From Paenibacillus sp. BJ-4 (GTDB taxonomy: Bacteria; Bacillota; Bacilli; Paenibacillales; Paenibacillaceae): 64,000 nucleotides of DNA. Position numbers and translations under genes: made by a program. Where the stretch lies: positions 613 through 64,612 of the forward strand of contig NZ_JAIVEM010000161.1 of the NCBI RefSeq assembly GCF_020404765.1. Direction: 5' to 3'. This document shows, piece after piece, positions 15,723 through 24,960 of the stretch (position 1 is the first letter of the stretch; each line of letters starts with the position of its first letter). A model generated the notes under the pieces. That model was given only the letters and a program-made list of their open reading frames with translations, had not been told where the DNA came from and ran no database searches.

Positions 15723-17438
15723 TTACGTACCATACTGAGCTTGGTGCAGGCGGCTATATGCCCCCTTTGCAGTCAGCAATTCTTCATGTCTGCCTTGCTC
15801 GGCAATACCCTGATCTGCAACTACGATAATGCGGTCTGCATTTTTGATCGTTGCCAAACGGTGGGCAATCACGAGTGTTGTACGGCCTTGCGACAGCTCT
15901 GTCAGTGCCTGCTGAATCGCGGCCTCCGTTTCTGTATCCAATGCCGATGTCGCTTCATCCAAAATGAGAATTGGCGGATTTTTCAGAAACATCCGGGCAA
16001 TAGACAATCGTTGCTTTTGACCGCCGGACAGCTTTACGCCTCGTTCGCCAATCATCGTATCCAGCCCTTCCGGATATGAGCGAACCAGATCTTCAATCTG
16101 AGCCCGCCGGGCAGCATCCCAAATTTCATCTTCTGAAGCATCGAGCTTGCCGTAAGCAATATTTTCACGAATCGTTCCATCAAAGAGGAATACATCCTGC
16201 TGTACGATACCAATCATGGATCGCAGCGAATCCAGCTTCATTTCACGGATATCCATGCCATCAATCGTAATGCCGCCTTCCTCGACATCATAGAAGCGAG
16301 GCAGCAAACTGCAAAGTGTCGTTTTACCTGCTCCCGAAGGACCAACCAGTGCAACGGTTTCTCCGGCATGTATGAATAGGTCTACTTTGCGTAATACCTT
16401 ATCTTTGTTTTCATAGCCAAAGGTTACACCTGCAAATTGAATATCACCGTTAAGATGGTTAACGGTCTTGGCCCCTGGCAGATCCTCTACGTCGGATTCA
16501 CTTTCCAGCAAATCCAGGTAACGTCGGAAGCCGGCAATCCCTTTGGGATATGTTTCAATGACGGAGTTAATTTGTTTGATGGGTGCGAGAAATACATTGG
16601 ACAGCATCACAAATGCGATAAATTCCCCATAGGTCATCTGCCCCTCAATAACAAACCATGTTCCACATACAAGCACAAACAATGAAACCAGCTTCATCAG
16701 TATAAAACTAATCGAAGAATTCCACGCCATAATGCGATAAGCGATCAGCTTTGTTTTACGAAACCGTCCGTTATTTTCAGCAAAGCGTTCCATTTCGTGT
16801 GCTTCGTTGGAAAACGCTTGAACAACACGGATACCGCTAACGTTGTTTTCAATCCGGGCGTTGTAATCCGCAATATCAGAAAACATACGATGGAAAGCAG
16901 CATTCATTTTACGACTAAAATACAAGGACAAGTAAATCATCAGCGGAACAATAATAAATGTCAGCACAGCCAGTTTCCAGTTAATGCTGAGCATGATACC
17001 GAAGGCCCCGCCCAGCGTCATCAGCGCGATGAACAAATCCTCGGGTCCGTGGTGGGCAATTTCTCCGATATCCATCAGATCGTTGGTCATACGGGAGACG
17101 AGATGCCCTGTTTTGTTATTGTCAAAAAAGCGAAAGGATTGCTTTTGCACCCGATCAAACAGCTTCTTGCGCATGTCTGACTCAATATTAATTCCCAGCT
17201 TATGCCCCCAATACGTAACTACGTAATTCAGTCCGGCACTTACGACATAAATACCAAGCAAAGCTAGACAGGCATATAAAATCCATTTCCAGTTCCCGCT
17301 GGGCAGCAAATCATCGACCACCCGGTTGACTGCAAGCGGAAAAGCCAACTCCAGCAGTGCAGCCAGCAAGGCACAAGAGAAATCAATAATAAATAAAGTC
17401 CGATAAGGACGGTAGTATTCGAAAAATCGCCTTAGCAT
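15723..17438 (-). CDS. ABC exporter half-transporter (membrane and ATPase domains fused)
   Basis: Six N-terminal helices (FFEYYRPYRTLFIIDFSCAL to about residue 300) are followed by an ATPase domain with Walker A GPSGAGKTT near 365, signature LSGGQKQRLSIARMFLKNPP, Walker B ILILDEATSALD and switch His in IAHRL. At 571 residues it is a normal MsbA/BmrA-type protein working as a homodimer. It lies between two siderophore-binding proteins, 19 and 47 bases from its neighbours, so it is in one Fur-regulated operon. This suggests export of a siderophore or handling of its internalised form; the substrate is not readable from sequence. Confidence 0.92.
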   Translation of the reverse strand: MLRRFFEYYRPYRTLFIIDFSCALLAALLELAFPLAVNRVVDDLLPSGNWKWILYACLALLGIYVVSAGLNYVVTYWGHKLGINIESDMRKKLFDRVQKQSFRFFDNNKTGHLVSRMTNDLMDIGEIAHHGPEDLFIALMTLGGAFGIMLSINWKLAVLTFIIVPLMIYLSLYFSRKMNAAFHRMFSDIADYNARIENNVSGIRVVQAFSNEAHEMERFAENNGRFRKTKLIAYRIMAWNSSISFILMKLVSLFVLVCGTWFVIEGQMTYGEFIAFVMLSNVFLAPIKQINSVIETYPKGIAGFRRYLDLLESESDVEDLPGAKTVNHLNGDIQFAGVTFGYENKDKVLRKVDLFIHAGETVALVGPSGAGKTTLCSLLPRFYDVEEGGITIDGMDIREMKLDSLRSMIGIVQQDVFLFDGTIRENIAYGKLDASEDEIWDAARRAQIEDLVRSYPEGLDTMIGERGVKLSGGQKQRLSIARMFLKNPPILILDEATSALDTETEAAIQQALTELSQGRTTLVIAHRLATIKNADRIIVVADQGIAEQGRHEELLTAKGAYSRLHQAQYGT

Positions 17439-17485
17439 ATATATGACTTCTCCTTTCTTATTTCAATTGAACTGATAAATTATTA

Positions 17486-18493
17486 TTATTTAGGATCGTC
17501 GGAAAACATTTTAATGGCTTCATCCAGCGATTGATCAATAGCAAGGGGTGAATATGTAAACCATGGATCGGCCTTGATGAAATACACTTTGTGATTTTTG
17601 ACCGCCGGCAGGTTTCTCCACAGTGCACTTTGCTCGATCTCCCTGAGCATGCCGTCCTTGCTCGCTTCATCATAAACCAGCATAATAATTCGGTCTCCTG
17701 ACAGTTCAGGTAACTTTTCCATTGAAATAACATCATAAACATAATTAAATCTCGGGTCCTTCGCCAGCTTCTGGCGTATGTACTCAGGAGGATTCAATTC
17801 CAGTGAACGGTAAATAACATGTCCTACATTCCGCGCTCCGTATACCCTTAACACATTCTTATCGTAGGCCATATAAATCGTAACCGTTTCATCTTTTTTG
17901 AATTTTCCAGCCAGCTTCTTTCGACCTTCTTCAGCCTTTTTGTTGAAGCTAGCGATCCACTGCTCGGCTTCCTTGTCCTTACCCAGCACGGCTGCGACAT
18001 CCCGCAGTTGCTCAAATACATCCCCATCTCCAAACGAAACGACTACGGTTGGAGCAATTTTCTCCAGCTGCTCCTTCACTTCTGGCGTGGTATATTCTGT
18101 TGTGATGATCAGGTTAGGTTGTAGCTCCAGTACCTTTTCAACATTCGTCGGGTTCCCAATATCCGCAACTCCGTCAATCTTACCTTTTAAATACTCACCT
18201 TCTAACAGATGAGAACCAACGCCTACTGGTTTGACACCCAGAGCCAGCATAGCATCCAAATATTGCGTCGTGACTACTCGCTGCGGATATACAGGAATAC
18301 TGATCTTATTGCCAGCAGCATCTGTATATTCACGCATAGCAACCGTTTTTGATTGCTCGGAAGAATTATTAATGCCGCTCTCTTTGTTCGTCTGAGTGTT
18401 GTTACCTGCGTTCCCGCATGCGCCCAAGACTAACGTCAAAAGTACGATCAGACAAATCGTAACTCCCAATTTCGATCTGTTATTTTGCTGCAC
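17486..18493 (-). CDS. Iron-siderophore-binding lipoprotein
   Basis: This 335-residue protein has a lipoprotein signal (GVTICLIVLLTLVLGACGNA) and the FecB/FeuA-type motifs YPQRVVTTQYLDAMLALGVK, PTNVEKVLELQPNLIITTEY and EKIAPTVVVSFGDGD. It would bind a ferric siderophore outside the membrane and hand it to the FecCD permeases encoded downstream. It is the first gene of the operon, directly behind a Fur box. Which siderophore it binds is unknown. Confidence 0.9.
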   Translation of the reverse strand: MQQNNRSKLGVTICLIVLLTLVLGACGNAGNNTQTNKESGINNSSEQSKTVAMREYTDAAGNKISIPVYPQRVVTTQYLDAMLALGVKPVGVGSHLLEGEYLKGKIDGVADIGNPTNVEKVLELQPNLIITTEYTTPEVKEQLEKIAPTVVVSFGDGDVFEQLRDVAAVLGKDKEAEQWIASFNKKAEEGRKKLAGKFKKDETVTIYMAYDKNVLRVYGARNVGHVIYRSLELNPPEYIRQKLAKDPRFNYVYDVISMEKLPELSGDRIIMLVYDEASKDGMLREIEQSALWRNLPAVKNHKVYFIKADPWFTYSPLAIDQSLDEAIKMFSDDPK

Positions 18494-18525
18494 GATATAT
18501 CCTCCTTAAATATATACATCTATTA

Positions 18526-18546
18526 TGATAGTGATTCTCATTATCA
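18526..18546 (-). promoter_or_regulatory. Fur box upstream of the siderophore-binding operon
   Basis: TGATAGTGATTCTCATTATCA matches the Fur consensus with two mismatched pairs. It lies 33 bp upstream of the lipoprotein start codon. Confidence 0.85.
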
Positions 18547-18755
18547 CATAACTGTTATTCTATCTTTTACCGACTCTTCTTACAATACAAATTTTAGAGT
18601 ATTGCTTCCATAGAACCTTTGAATACAGAAATAGATTTATTTAATCCATAATCTGTTGACCCTTTTCTTGATATAATGCTAAGCTCTATTTAATCTTTAA
18701 CCTAGTTAACTACTAGGTATAATAAACAATAAAAATCAGAAGTGAGGTCCTCGCT

Positions 18756-19895
18756 ATGATTACTGTAAAAGCTCCATTGGTTTATTGGAATGAACCCGAC
18801 GTGCTAAAGCGCAGTGGTGAAAAGGTCGCTTCTCTTGGGCAACATGCTTTGATTATTACCGGAAAAGCAGCTTTGCAAGTAGTACGCGACGATCTGTTGA
18901 ATGCCTTAGAGCAGGCCGGGGTCAGCTACAAAATTCAACTATTTCAGGGACAATGCACTAGCAGCGAAATAATAACCTTTGTACAAACTGCGAAACAAGC
19001 GAAGGTTGATCTCATTATTGGGATTGACGGCGGCAAAACGCTCGATTTGTCTAAAGCTGTGGCAGAAAAAGCAGGATTGCCAATCGTCACTGTGCCAACG
19101 ATAGCAGCCACCTGTGCCGCATGGTCAGCTTTGACCGTGCTTTATGATGATAACGGCCGAGCTGCCGGTTATTTACCCCTGCTTCGTTCTCCTGATCTGG
19201 TGCTGGCTGATACACATATATTGGCTACCGCCCCTAGACGCTATCTGGCCGCTGGGATTGGTGACACACTGGTAAAATGGCACGAGTTTGCTGTCAATTT
19301 GAGCGGTAACGCCCAAAGCCTGGCACTACGGAGCAGTGTCGCCACAGCCCAATTAGCGCTCGATATTTTGGAAGAGCATGCGCAAGCCGTATACGAAGCA
19401 GCCGGTACAGATACAATTCCTGCTTATATCATCCCGGCTTTTCAGGATGTACTGGACTCCATTATCGTGCTTGCCGGGTTGGTCGGAAGTGTACAAGACG
19501 GCTCGGTTCACGCGGCTATTGCACATGGACTGCATGACAGCCTGACACAATTTCCAGAAACTCATCATTCCCTGCATGGGGAAAAGGTTGCTTTTGGTTT
19601 ATTCGTGCAGTGGGTACTGGAAGGCAAAAGTGACTCAGAGTTGCATGAGCGTGCGCTTCAGCTTCATCGTCTCGGCTTGCCTGTGTCTTTATCCGATTTG
19701 GGTATACAAAGTGAACCGGAACAGATTGCCAGCCGGATTGCCCAAGGCCTGGCCTTGCGTGAGGGTGCAGCGGATCACTTAGCTTTTGTAGTTACCCCTG
19801 AACCAGTCGCCACCGCTATTATCCGTGCAGATGCTATCGGACATACGGTGCGCCAATACAAACACACTTCCAATGAAAAGGTGATTACTTCATGA
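18756..19895 (+). CDS. Iron-containing alcohol dehydrogenase / glycerol dehydrogenase family protein
   Basis: The 379-residue protein has the GldA-like two-domain layout: a Rossmann part with IIGIDGGKTLDLSKAVAEKA and PIVTVPTIAATCAAWSALTV, and a helical metal-binding part. The three expected metal ligands are seen: Asp in YLAAGIGDTLVKWHEF, His in AIAHGLHDSLTQ and His in HHSLHGEKVAFGLF. Members reduce or oxidise glycerol or related polyols using NAD; the exact substrate is open. The ribosome site is AAGTGAGG. The stop overlaps the ATG of a degraded lipoprotein gene (ATGA), so a downstream operon was probably lost. Confidence 0.85.
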   Translation: MITVKAPLVYWNEPDVLKRSGEKVASLGQHALIITGKAALQVVRDDLLNALEQAGVSYKIQLFQGQCTSSEIITFVQTAKQAKVDLIIGIDGGKTLDLSKAVAEKAGLPIVTVPTIAATCAAWSALTVLYDDNGRAAGYLPLLRSPDLVLADTHILATAPRRYLAAGIGDTLVKWHEFAVNLSGNAQSLALRSSVATAQLALDILEEHAQAVYEAAGTDTIPAYIIPAFQDVLDSIIVLAGLVGSVQDGSVHAAIAHGLHDSLTQFPETHHSLHGEKVAFGLFVQWVLEGKSDSELHERALQLHRLGLPVSLSDLGIQSEPEQIASRIAQGLALREGAADHLAFVVTPEPVATAIIRADAIGHTVRQYKHTSNEKVITS

Positions 19896-20072
19896 AAAAA
19901 CAAGCTCCGCAACCCTTCCCCCTCTACTTCCTCCCAGCTTTACCTGGCGATTGTGCTTGCTGTATCCGGGTGTGCTACATCAGGCAATTCCGGAACACAA
20001 GAGGGGAGCGCAGCTAACCCTCGCCATTTTGAACCAGCCTTGATGATGCTAGGATTACTTGTCCCCTTTTAG
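19892..20072 (+). pseudogene. Lipoprotein remnant after the dehydrogenase
   Basis: The ATG overlapping the dehydrogenase stop begins MKKQAPQPF. A shift of frame then yields YLAIVLAVSGCATSGNSGTQ, a lipoprotein signal with lipobox VSGC, and RHFEPALMMLGLLVPF before a stop. This is the N-terminus of an exported lipoprotein, possibly a transporter binding protein, whose body is deleted. Confidence 0.5.
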
Positions 20073-20118
20073 CCAGCAACGCAGCAGTCACGGGATGATC
20101 GAAATGAATAAATTTATA

Positions 20119-20155
20119 GAATAAAAAGGACTGATGCGCATGTTTGCATCAGTCC
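20119..20155 (-). terminator. Terminator of the ribose operon
   Basis: GGACTGATGC and GCATCAGTCC form a perfect 10-bp stem (20128-20155). On the minus strand it is followed by TTTTT. It lies 33 bases after the rbsB stop. Confidence 0.88.
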
Positions 20156-20187
20156 GAAGCCTTAATTATGTTGGGCATACACCCGTT

Positions 20188-21108
20188 TTATTTCGATTGA
20201 TCCACTAACTCCAGCTTGGCGGGAATTGATTTTTTCACGGTTTTCCCTTGGAGTACATCCTTGGCTGCCTGAACAGCCAATTGCCCAATTAGCACAGGCT
20301 GCTGAGCTACGGTGGCTGTCAGCTTACCCTCTTTAATAGATTTAAGCGCATCCTCGTTACCGTCAAAGCCGATGACAGGAATCTTCTTACCTGAGCTTTG
20401 GATGGCTTCGATTGCCCCCAGCGCCATTTCATCATTATGGGCAAATACGGCCTGAACATCCGGGTTGCCTTGCAGCAGATTTTCCATTACATTCAAGCCT
20501 TTGGTTCGGTCAAAATCGGCCGACTGCTTGGCAATAACTTTCAATTCCTTGTCCGCTACTTCGTGGAAGCCTTTCCCCCGTTCACGTGTGGCCGATGCGC
20601 CTGGTACGCCTTCCAGCTCAATGACCTTGGCACCTTTTCCGACTTGATCAATCACGTATCTAGCCGCCATCCGTCCTCCCTCAACATTGTCGGAGGCAAC
20701 GAGCGCTTTCACATCTCCTTTGTCAGCGGAACGATCCAGCGTAATAACCGGGATGTTCAAAGCATTTGCAGACTGCACCACGGTAGAAATTGCCGACGAA
20801 TCTGTCGGATTAATGAGCAAGGCGTTTACTCCCTGCTGAATCAGATCGTCCACGTCATTGCTTTGTTTCGCCGAATCATTTTGTGCATCGACGACAATAA
20901 CCTGTAGTCCTTGTTTTTTGGCTTCTGCAACGACTCCGTCTTTGAGCGATACAAAAAATGGATTATTCAGCGTGGAGATCGACAAGCCGATTTTAATGTC
21001 CTTTAAGCTAGCGGCCGCTTTCGGTTTAGCCCATTCCGGCGGTTCCAGGGAACAGCCTGTCATAAGCAGGAGCAGCAAGGCTGTCATGATTAATGTAAGC
21101 TTTTTCAT
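20188..21108 (-). CDS. rbsB: D-ribose-binding lipoprotein RbsB
   Basis: The 306-residue periplasmic-binding-protein-family lipoprotein has signal LTLIMTALLLLLMTGCSLEP and the typical RbsB run IKIGLSISTLNNPFFVSLKD, VDDLIQQGVNALLINPTDSS and VIGFDGNEDALKSIKEGKLT. It captures ribose outside the cell for RbsAC. It is the last gene of rbsRKDACB, 33 bases after rbsC, followed by the terminator. Confidence 0.93.
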   Translation of the reverse strand: MKKLTLIMTALLLLLMTGCSLEPPEWAKPKAAASLKDIKIGLSISTLNNPFFVSLKDGVVAEAKKQGLQVIVVDAQNDSAKQSNDVDDLIQQGVNALLINPTDSSAISTVVQSANALNIPVITLDRSADKGDVKALVASDNVEGGRMAARYVIDQVGKGAKVIELEGVPGASATRERGKGFHEVADKELKVIAKQSADFDRTKGLNVMENLLQGNPDVQAVFAHNDEMALGAIEAIQSSGKKIPVIGFDGNEDALKSIKEGKLTATVAQQPVLIGQLAVQAAKDVLQGKTVKKSIPAKLELVDQSK

Positions 21109-21141
21109 AATTGTGGTCTCCTTCTGTACAGATTAGGTGGT

Positions 21142-22110
21142 TTATGCGGATTTCTTGCGGTCAATCAATACTGCAATGGCGATTACGATCCCTTTTACCA
21201 CCATTTGATAAAAAGAGTTAACCCCTAGCAAATTCAAGCCATTGTTTAATGTACCGATAATAAGCACACCAATCAACGTACCTACAATTCGTCCGCGTCC
21301 TCCTGACAGACTTGTTCCACCCAGTACGACGGCCGCAATGGCATCCAGTTCATAAGAGGTTCCTGCTGTCGGTTGCGCCGAGTTCAAACGTGAGGTCAAA
21401 ATAGCACCCGCCAAAGCGGACAGCATTCCAGCGAGAGAGTAAATCCAAATTTTTACACGCGGCACTTTAATACCGGATACGATGGAAGCTTTCTCATTTC
21501 CTCCGATGGCATACGTTTTACGTCCAAACGGCGTTTTATGCAAAATGATCCACAGGACAGCAAAAGTAATGAGCATCGTAATCGCCGGAACCGGAATACC
21601 AAACTGGTAGCCACGACCGAACAATTGGAATACCAGACTGTCCCCGAGTCCTGTAATAGGATTTCCGTTGGTATAGACGAGTGTCAATCCTCTAAAAATG
21701 GTCATGGTTGCTAGTGTAGCGATGAACGGAGCCATTTTACCTTTGGTGATCATCAAGCCATTGACCATCCCCATCACACCACCCAATGCACAGCCAATGA
21801 TAATTGCCAGAATGGGATCAAAGCCGGCCAGCATCATATTGGCGACAAAGGCACTGGATAGTGCTAATATGGAGCCGACTGACAAATCAATTCCACCTGT
21901 AAGAATAACGAAGGTCATACCAAACGCAATCAGCGCATTAATGGACACCTGGCGTAACAAATTCAAAATATTAAGCGGTTCCAAAAAGCTGGGATTCAAC
22001 ACAGAGACGATGATCACCAGAATAATGAGTCCCAACAACGGACCAAGCTTTTGTGTAATTTGTGACATCGCAAAGCCTTTGCTGCCTTTTGCTTCGTTCA
22101 TAGTTGTCAT
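21142..22110 (-). CDS. rbsC: Ribose ABC transporter permease RbsC
   Basis: This 322-residue permease has 8-10 predicted helices and the BPD_transp_2 motifs GMTFVILTGGIDLSVGSILA, IATLATMTIFRGLTLVYTNG and ELDAIAAVVLGGTSLSGGRG. It forms the membrane channel with RbsA as ATPase. The ATG begins one base after the rbsA stop, so translation is coupled. Confidence 0.95.
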   Translation of the reverse strand: MTTMNEAKGSKGFAMSQITQKLGPLLGLIILVIIVSVLNPSFLEPLNILNLLRQVSINALIAFGMTFVILTGGIDLSVGSILALSSAFVANMMLAGFDPILAIIIGCALGGVMGMVNGLMITKGKMAPFIATLATMTIFRGLTLVYTNGNPITGLGDSLVFQLFGRGYQFGIPVPAITMLITFAVLWIILHKTPFGRKTYAIGGNEKASIVSGIKVPRVKIWIYSLAGMLSALAGAILTSRLNSAQPTAGTSYELDAIAAVVLGGTSLSGGRGRIVGTLIGVLIIGTLNNGLNLLGVNSFYQMVVKGIVIAIAVLIDRKKSA

Positions 22111-22111
22111 A

Positions 22112-23593
22112 TTACTGTCCTCCTGTAGCTAACGTCATAATGTTTTCTTGTGTGGCCTCTTCCCTGCTCAGCTCTCCGCTGATCTTGCCCTCATGCACCA
22201 CGACAATACGGTCGCTCATGCCGAGTACCTCGGGGAGCTCTGAGGATACCATGATAATGGCGACCCCGCGTTCAGTCAGCTCATTCATCAACTGGTAAAT
22301 TTCCCGTTTGGCCCCCACGTCTACACCTCGCGTTGGTTCGTCGAGGATGAGAACGTTGGGTCCAATGCCTACCCATTTGGCGATAACTACCTTTTGCTGA
22401 TTCCCACCTGATAAGCTGCGGACAGGTGTTTCGCCCGATTGAGTTTTTATTTGTAAGCGCTTAATTAATGTGTTAACAAAATCCAGCTCTTTTTTGCCTG
22501 AGATAAATCCTTTGGATGTAAAGCTGAACAGATTCGGCAGCACCATGTTTTCCCGGATCGAAAAATCCAGCACCAAGCCCTCATCTTTACGGTCTTCTGT
22601 AATAAAGCCAATTCCCAGTTTCACGGCGTCATCCGGCTTGCGGATAGACACCTTTTTTCCACGTACATGTATCTCGCCGCTGTCCAAAGCATCCAGTCCA
22701 AAAAGTGCCCGCATGATCTCGGTCCGTCCCGAGCCCATCAAACCTGAGAAACCTACAATCTCACCCGATCTTACCGAAAAATTCACATTCTCAAACAGAC
22801 CTGTATGCGAGGCGTTTTTGACCTCCAATACCACTTCCCCCAAAACAGGTATTCTTATCGGGTAACGTTCAGTTAGCTCTCTTCCGACCATTTTACGTAC
22901 AACCTCATCAAAATTTGTATCGGGAATGGCCTGGGTATCCACTGTTTTTCCGTCACGCATGACGGTAATCCGGTCGCAGATCGCAAATATTTCCTCCATC
23001 CGGTGAGATATATACACAATCGAAACGCCTTCCTTTTTCAAGGAAGTAATAACCTCGAACAGCTTTTGAATTTCCCGTTCGGTTAAGGCTGCTGTCGGCT
23101 CATCCATCACGATCACTTTTGCATCCGTCATTAGTGCTTTGGCTATTTCAATCATTTGCTGTTGACCAACGGAGCAGTCGCCTGCCTCACCATTCAAAGG
23201 AAGATTTACCGCAAGCTTAGCGAATTGCGCGTTTGCTAACGCTTTCATTTTAGTGCTGTCCAGTAATCCCCACTTGGATGTCATTTCCTTGCCAATAAAC
23301 AAATTTTCTAGCACCGTCATTTCCGGCCACACATTCAATTCCTGGTGAATAAAAGCAATTCCCTTTTGCTCGGCCTCCTTAGGGCTGGCAAAATACGTTT
23401 CCTGACCGTCGATCACGATCGTTCCATCATCACGCCGATGCAATCCGATTAAAATATTCATCAGCGTTGATTTACCTGCGCCATTTTCACCCATGAGAGC
23501 ATGTACTTCTCCTTCACGGAGATCAAAATCTACACCACTCAGCACCTGATTGGTTCCAAAGGCTTTGTAAATTCCCTTCATTTGAATCTGCAT
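22112..23593 (-). CDS. rbsA: Ribose ABC transporter ATPase RbsA
   Basis: The 493-residue protein has two ABC domains in tandem, as in all RbsA proteins. The first has Walker A GENGAGKST near residue 35 and Walker B VIVMDEPTAAL. The second has a degenerate Walker A (GLMGSGRTE near 285), signature SLSGGNQQKVVIAKWV and Walker B VLILDEPTRGVDVGAK. The ribosome site AAGGAGGG precedes the ATG. Confidence 0.95.
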   Translation of the reverse strand: MQIQMKGIYKAFGTNQVLSGVDFDLREGEVHALMGENGAGKSTLMNILIGLHRRDDGTIVIDGQETYFASPKEAEQKGIAFIHQELNVWPEMTVLENLFIGKEMTSKWGLLDSTKMKALANAQFAKLAVNLPLNGEAGDCSVGQQQMIEIAKALMTDAKVIVMDEPTAALTEREIQKLFEVITSLKKEGVSIVYISHRMEEIFAICDRITVMRDGKTVDTQAIPDTNFDEVVRKMVGRELTERYPIRIPVLGEVVLEVKNASHTGLFENVNFSVRSGEIVGFSGLMGSGRTEIMRALFGLDALDSGEIHVRGKKVSIRKPDDAVKLGIGFITEDRKDEGLVLDFSIRENMVLPNLFSFTSKGFISGKKELDFVNTLIKRLQIKTQSGETPVRSLSGGNQQKVVIAKWVGIGPNVLILDEPTRGVDVGAKREIYQLMNELTERGVAIIMVSSELPEVLGMSDRIVVVHEGKISGELSREEATQENIMTLATGGQ

Positions 23594-23630
23594 GCTGCAC
23601 CCTCCTTCTTATTCAAAAAATAACTTTTCA

Positions 23631-24080
23631 TCAAAAGTAAACCCCCGCCTGCAAAATACAATTGGCATACGGCTTGGCTTCACCTGTACGAATGACCGCC
23701 TTGGCATGCCTGGTCAGCTCCTTGAATTGTTCATGCGAACAAAACTCAATGACAGCAGCCTGCTCCAGATTCAAATGAAGGGAAGTCACCTGCGGATTTT
23801 CTAGCTTCTCCCCTGCAAATGTGCGGGTAATATACTGTAGTGCCTGTTCGTTTTCTTGTTTGATTTCTTCAGCCAACGTTACCTTTTCGATCACCATATC
23901 TGCAGCGATTACATCAACTACGTCTTGAAAAGAGGGAACGCCTACTTTCAGGGCCAAGTCTATTTTGGTAACGCCTTCAGGAACAGGTAGACCGGCATCG
24001 GCCACGACAATATAGTCCGTGTGGCCGAGATCCGACAGTACTTTGCATATATGACTGTTCAGGATTCCATGTTTTTTCAT
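23631..24080 (-). CDS. rbsD: D-ribose pyranase RbsD
   Basis: The protein begins MKKHGILNSHICKVLSDLGH and carries the RbsD/FucU catalytic His in that segment, the Asp in VVADAGLPVPEGVTKIDLAL and the C-terminal KAVIRTGEAKPYANCILQAG. It converts the pyranose form of ribose to furanose for RbsK. At 149 residues it is slightly longer than the 131 typical of Bacillus. I start at the ATG at 24080, one base past the rbsK stop. Confidence 0.93.
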   Translation of the reverse strand: MKKHGILNSHICKVLSDLGHTDYIVVADAGLPVPEGVTKIDLALKVGVPSFQDVVDVIAADMVIEKVTLAEEIKQENEQALQYITRTFAGEKLENPQVTSLHLNLEQAAVIEFCSHEQFKELTRHAKAVIRTGEAKPYANCILQAGVYF

Positions 24081-24081
24081 A

Positions 24082-24960
24082 TTATAATTGCTCCTCCACT
24101 TCACGGCGGGTCGGCATGCCACCCTGGGCTCCAAATTTGGTTACGGACAATGAAGCAGCACGATTAGCGAATTTTACACTGTCTGCCAGCGATTTTCCTT
24201 CAGCCAGCGCCACCGCAAATGCAGCATTAAATGTATCCCCAGCACCAGTCGTATCCACAGCTTCTACTTTATAAGTAGGAACCACAACTTCCTGTTCACC
24301 GTCGAAGAACCGTACGCCATTACTGCCTTCAGTCACAAACAGCTTGTTCGGATATTTGCGCAAGGCCTCTTGAAGGCTCAAATCCTTGAACATGATAGCA
24401 GCCTCATGCTCATTCGGCGTAATGTATGTCGCATTCTCAATCACGCTTTCTTCCACTTCACGAGCCGGAGCAGGATTGAGCAAAAACGGTATTTGGTACT
24501 TCGCACAAATTTCGCTTACATAAACAACCGTTTCTGTCGGTATTTCCTGTTGAATCAACACAATATCCGAGCTTCGGATGACATCAAGCGCCTCTTCCAC
24601 ATAGGCGGGGGTCACTTCATTATTCGCTGCTTTTACCACGACAATACTGTTATCGCCCTCAGCCAGCACAATATGTGCTGTTCCGCTTTCCATATGTGTA
24701 ACCGGTTTCACATAATCAATATGGACATGATTTTCTTCGAAATTGCGTAAAATTTGTTGTCCGAAATGGTCATCTCCTACACGTCCAATCATCGTGACGT
24801 TCGCTCCGAGCCGGGCTGCGGCTACTGCCTGATTGGCGCCTTTGCCTCCAGGCACGGTTGTAAAGCTTTCGCCCAGTACGGTTTCTCCTGCACCGGGGCG
24901 TTTGGTTGAAGTAACTACGAGATCCATTGAACTGCTTCCGATAATCGAAATTTTAGCCAT
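24082..24960 (-). CDS. rbsK: Ribokinase RbsK
   Basis: The PfkB-family kinase has 292 residues: MAKISIIGSSSMDLVVTSTK, the GGKGANQAVAAARLGA substrate-binding motif, and the C-terminal ATP/anion-hole motif VDTTGAGDTFNAAFAVALAE with catalytic Asp. It makes ribose 5-phosphate. The ATG at 24960 has AGAAAGGTGG upstream and overlaps the end of rbsR by 8 bases. Confidence 0.95.
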   Translation of the reverse strand: MAKISIIGSSSMDLVVTSTKRPGAGETVLGESFTTVPGGKGANQAVAAARLGANVTMIGRVGDDHFGQQILRNFEENHVHIDYVKPVTHMESGTAHIVLAEGDNSIVVVKAANNEVTPAYVEEALDVIRSSDIVLIQQEIPTETVVYVSEICAKYQIPFLLNPAPAREVEESVIENATYITPNEHEAAIMFKDLSLQEALRKYPNKLFVTEGSNGVRFFDGEQEVVVPTYKVEAVDTTGAGDTFNAAFAVALAEGKSLADSVKFANRAASLSVTKFGAQGGMPTRREVEEQL

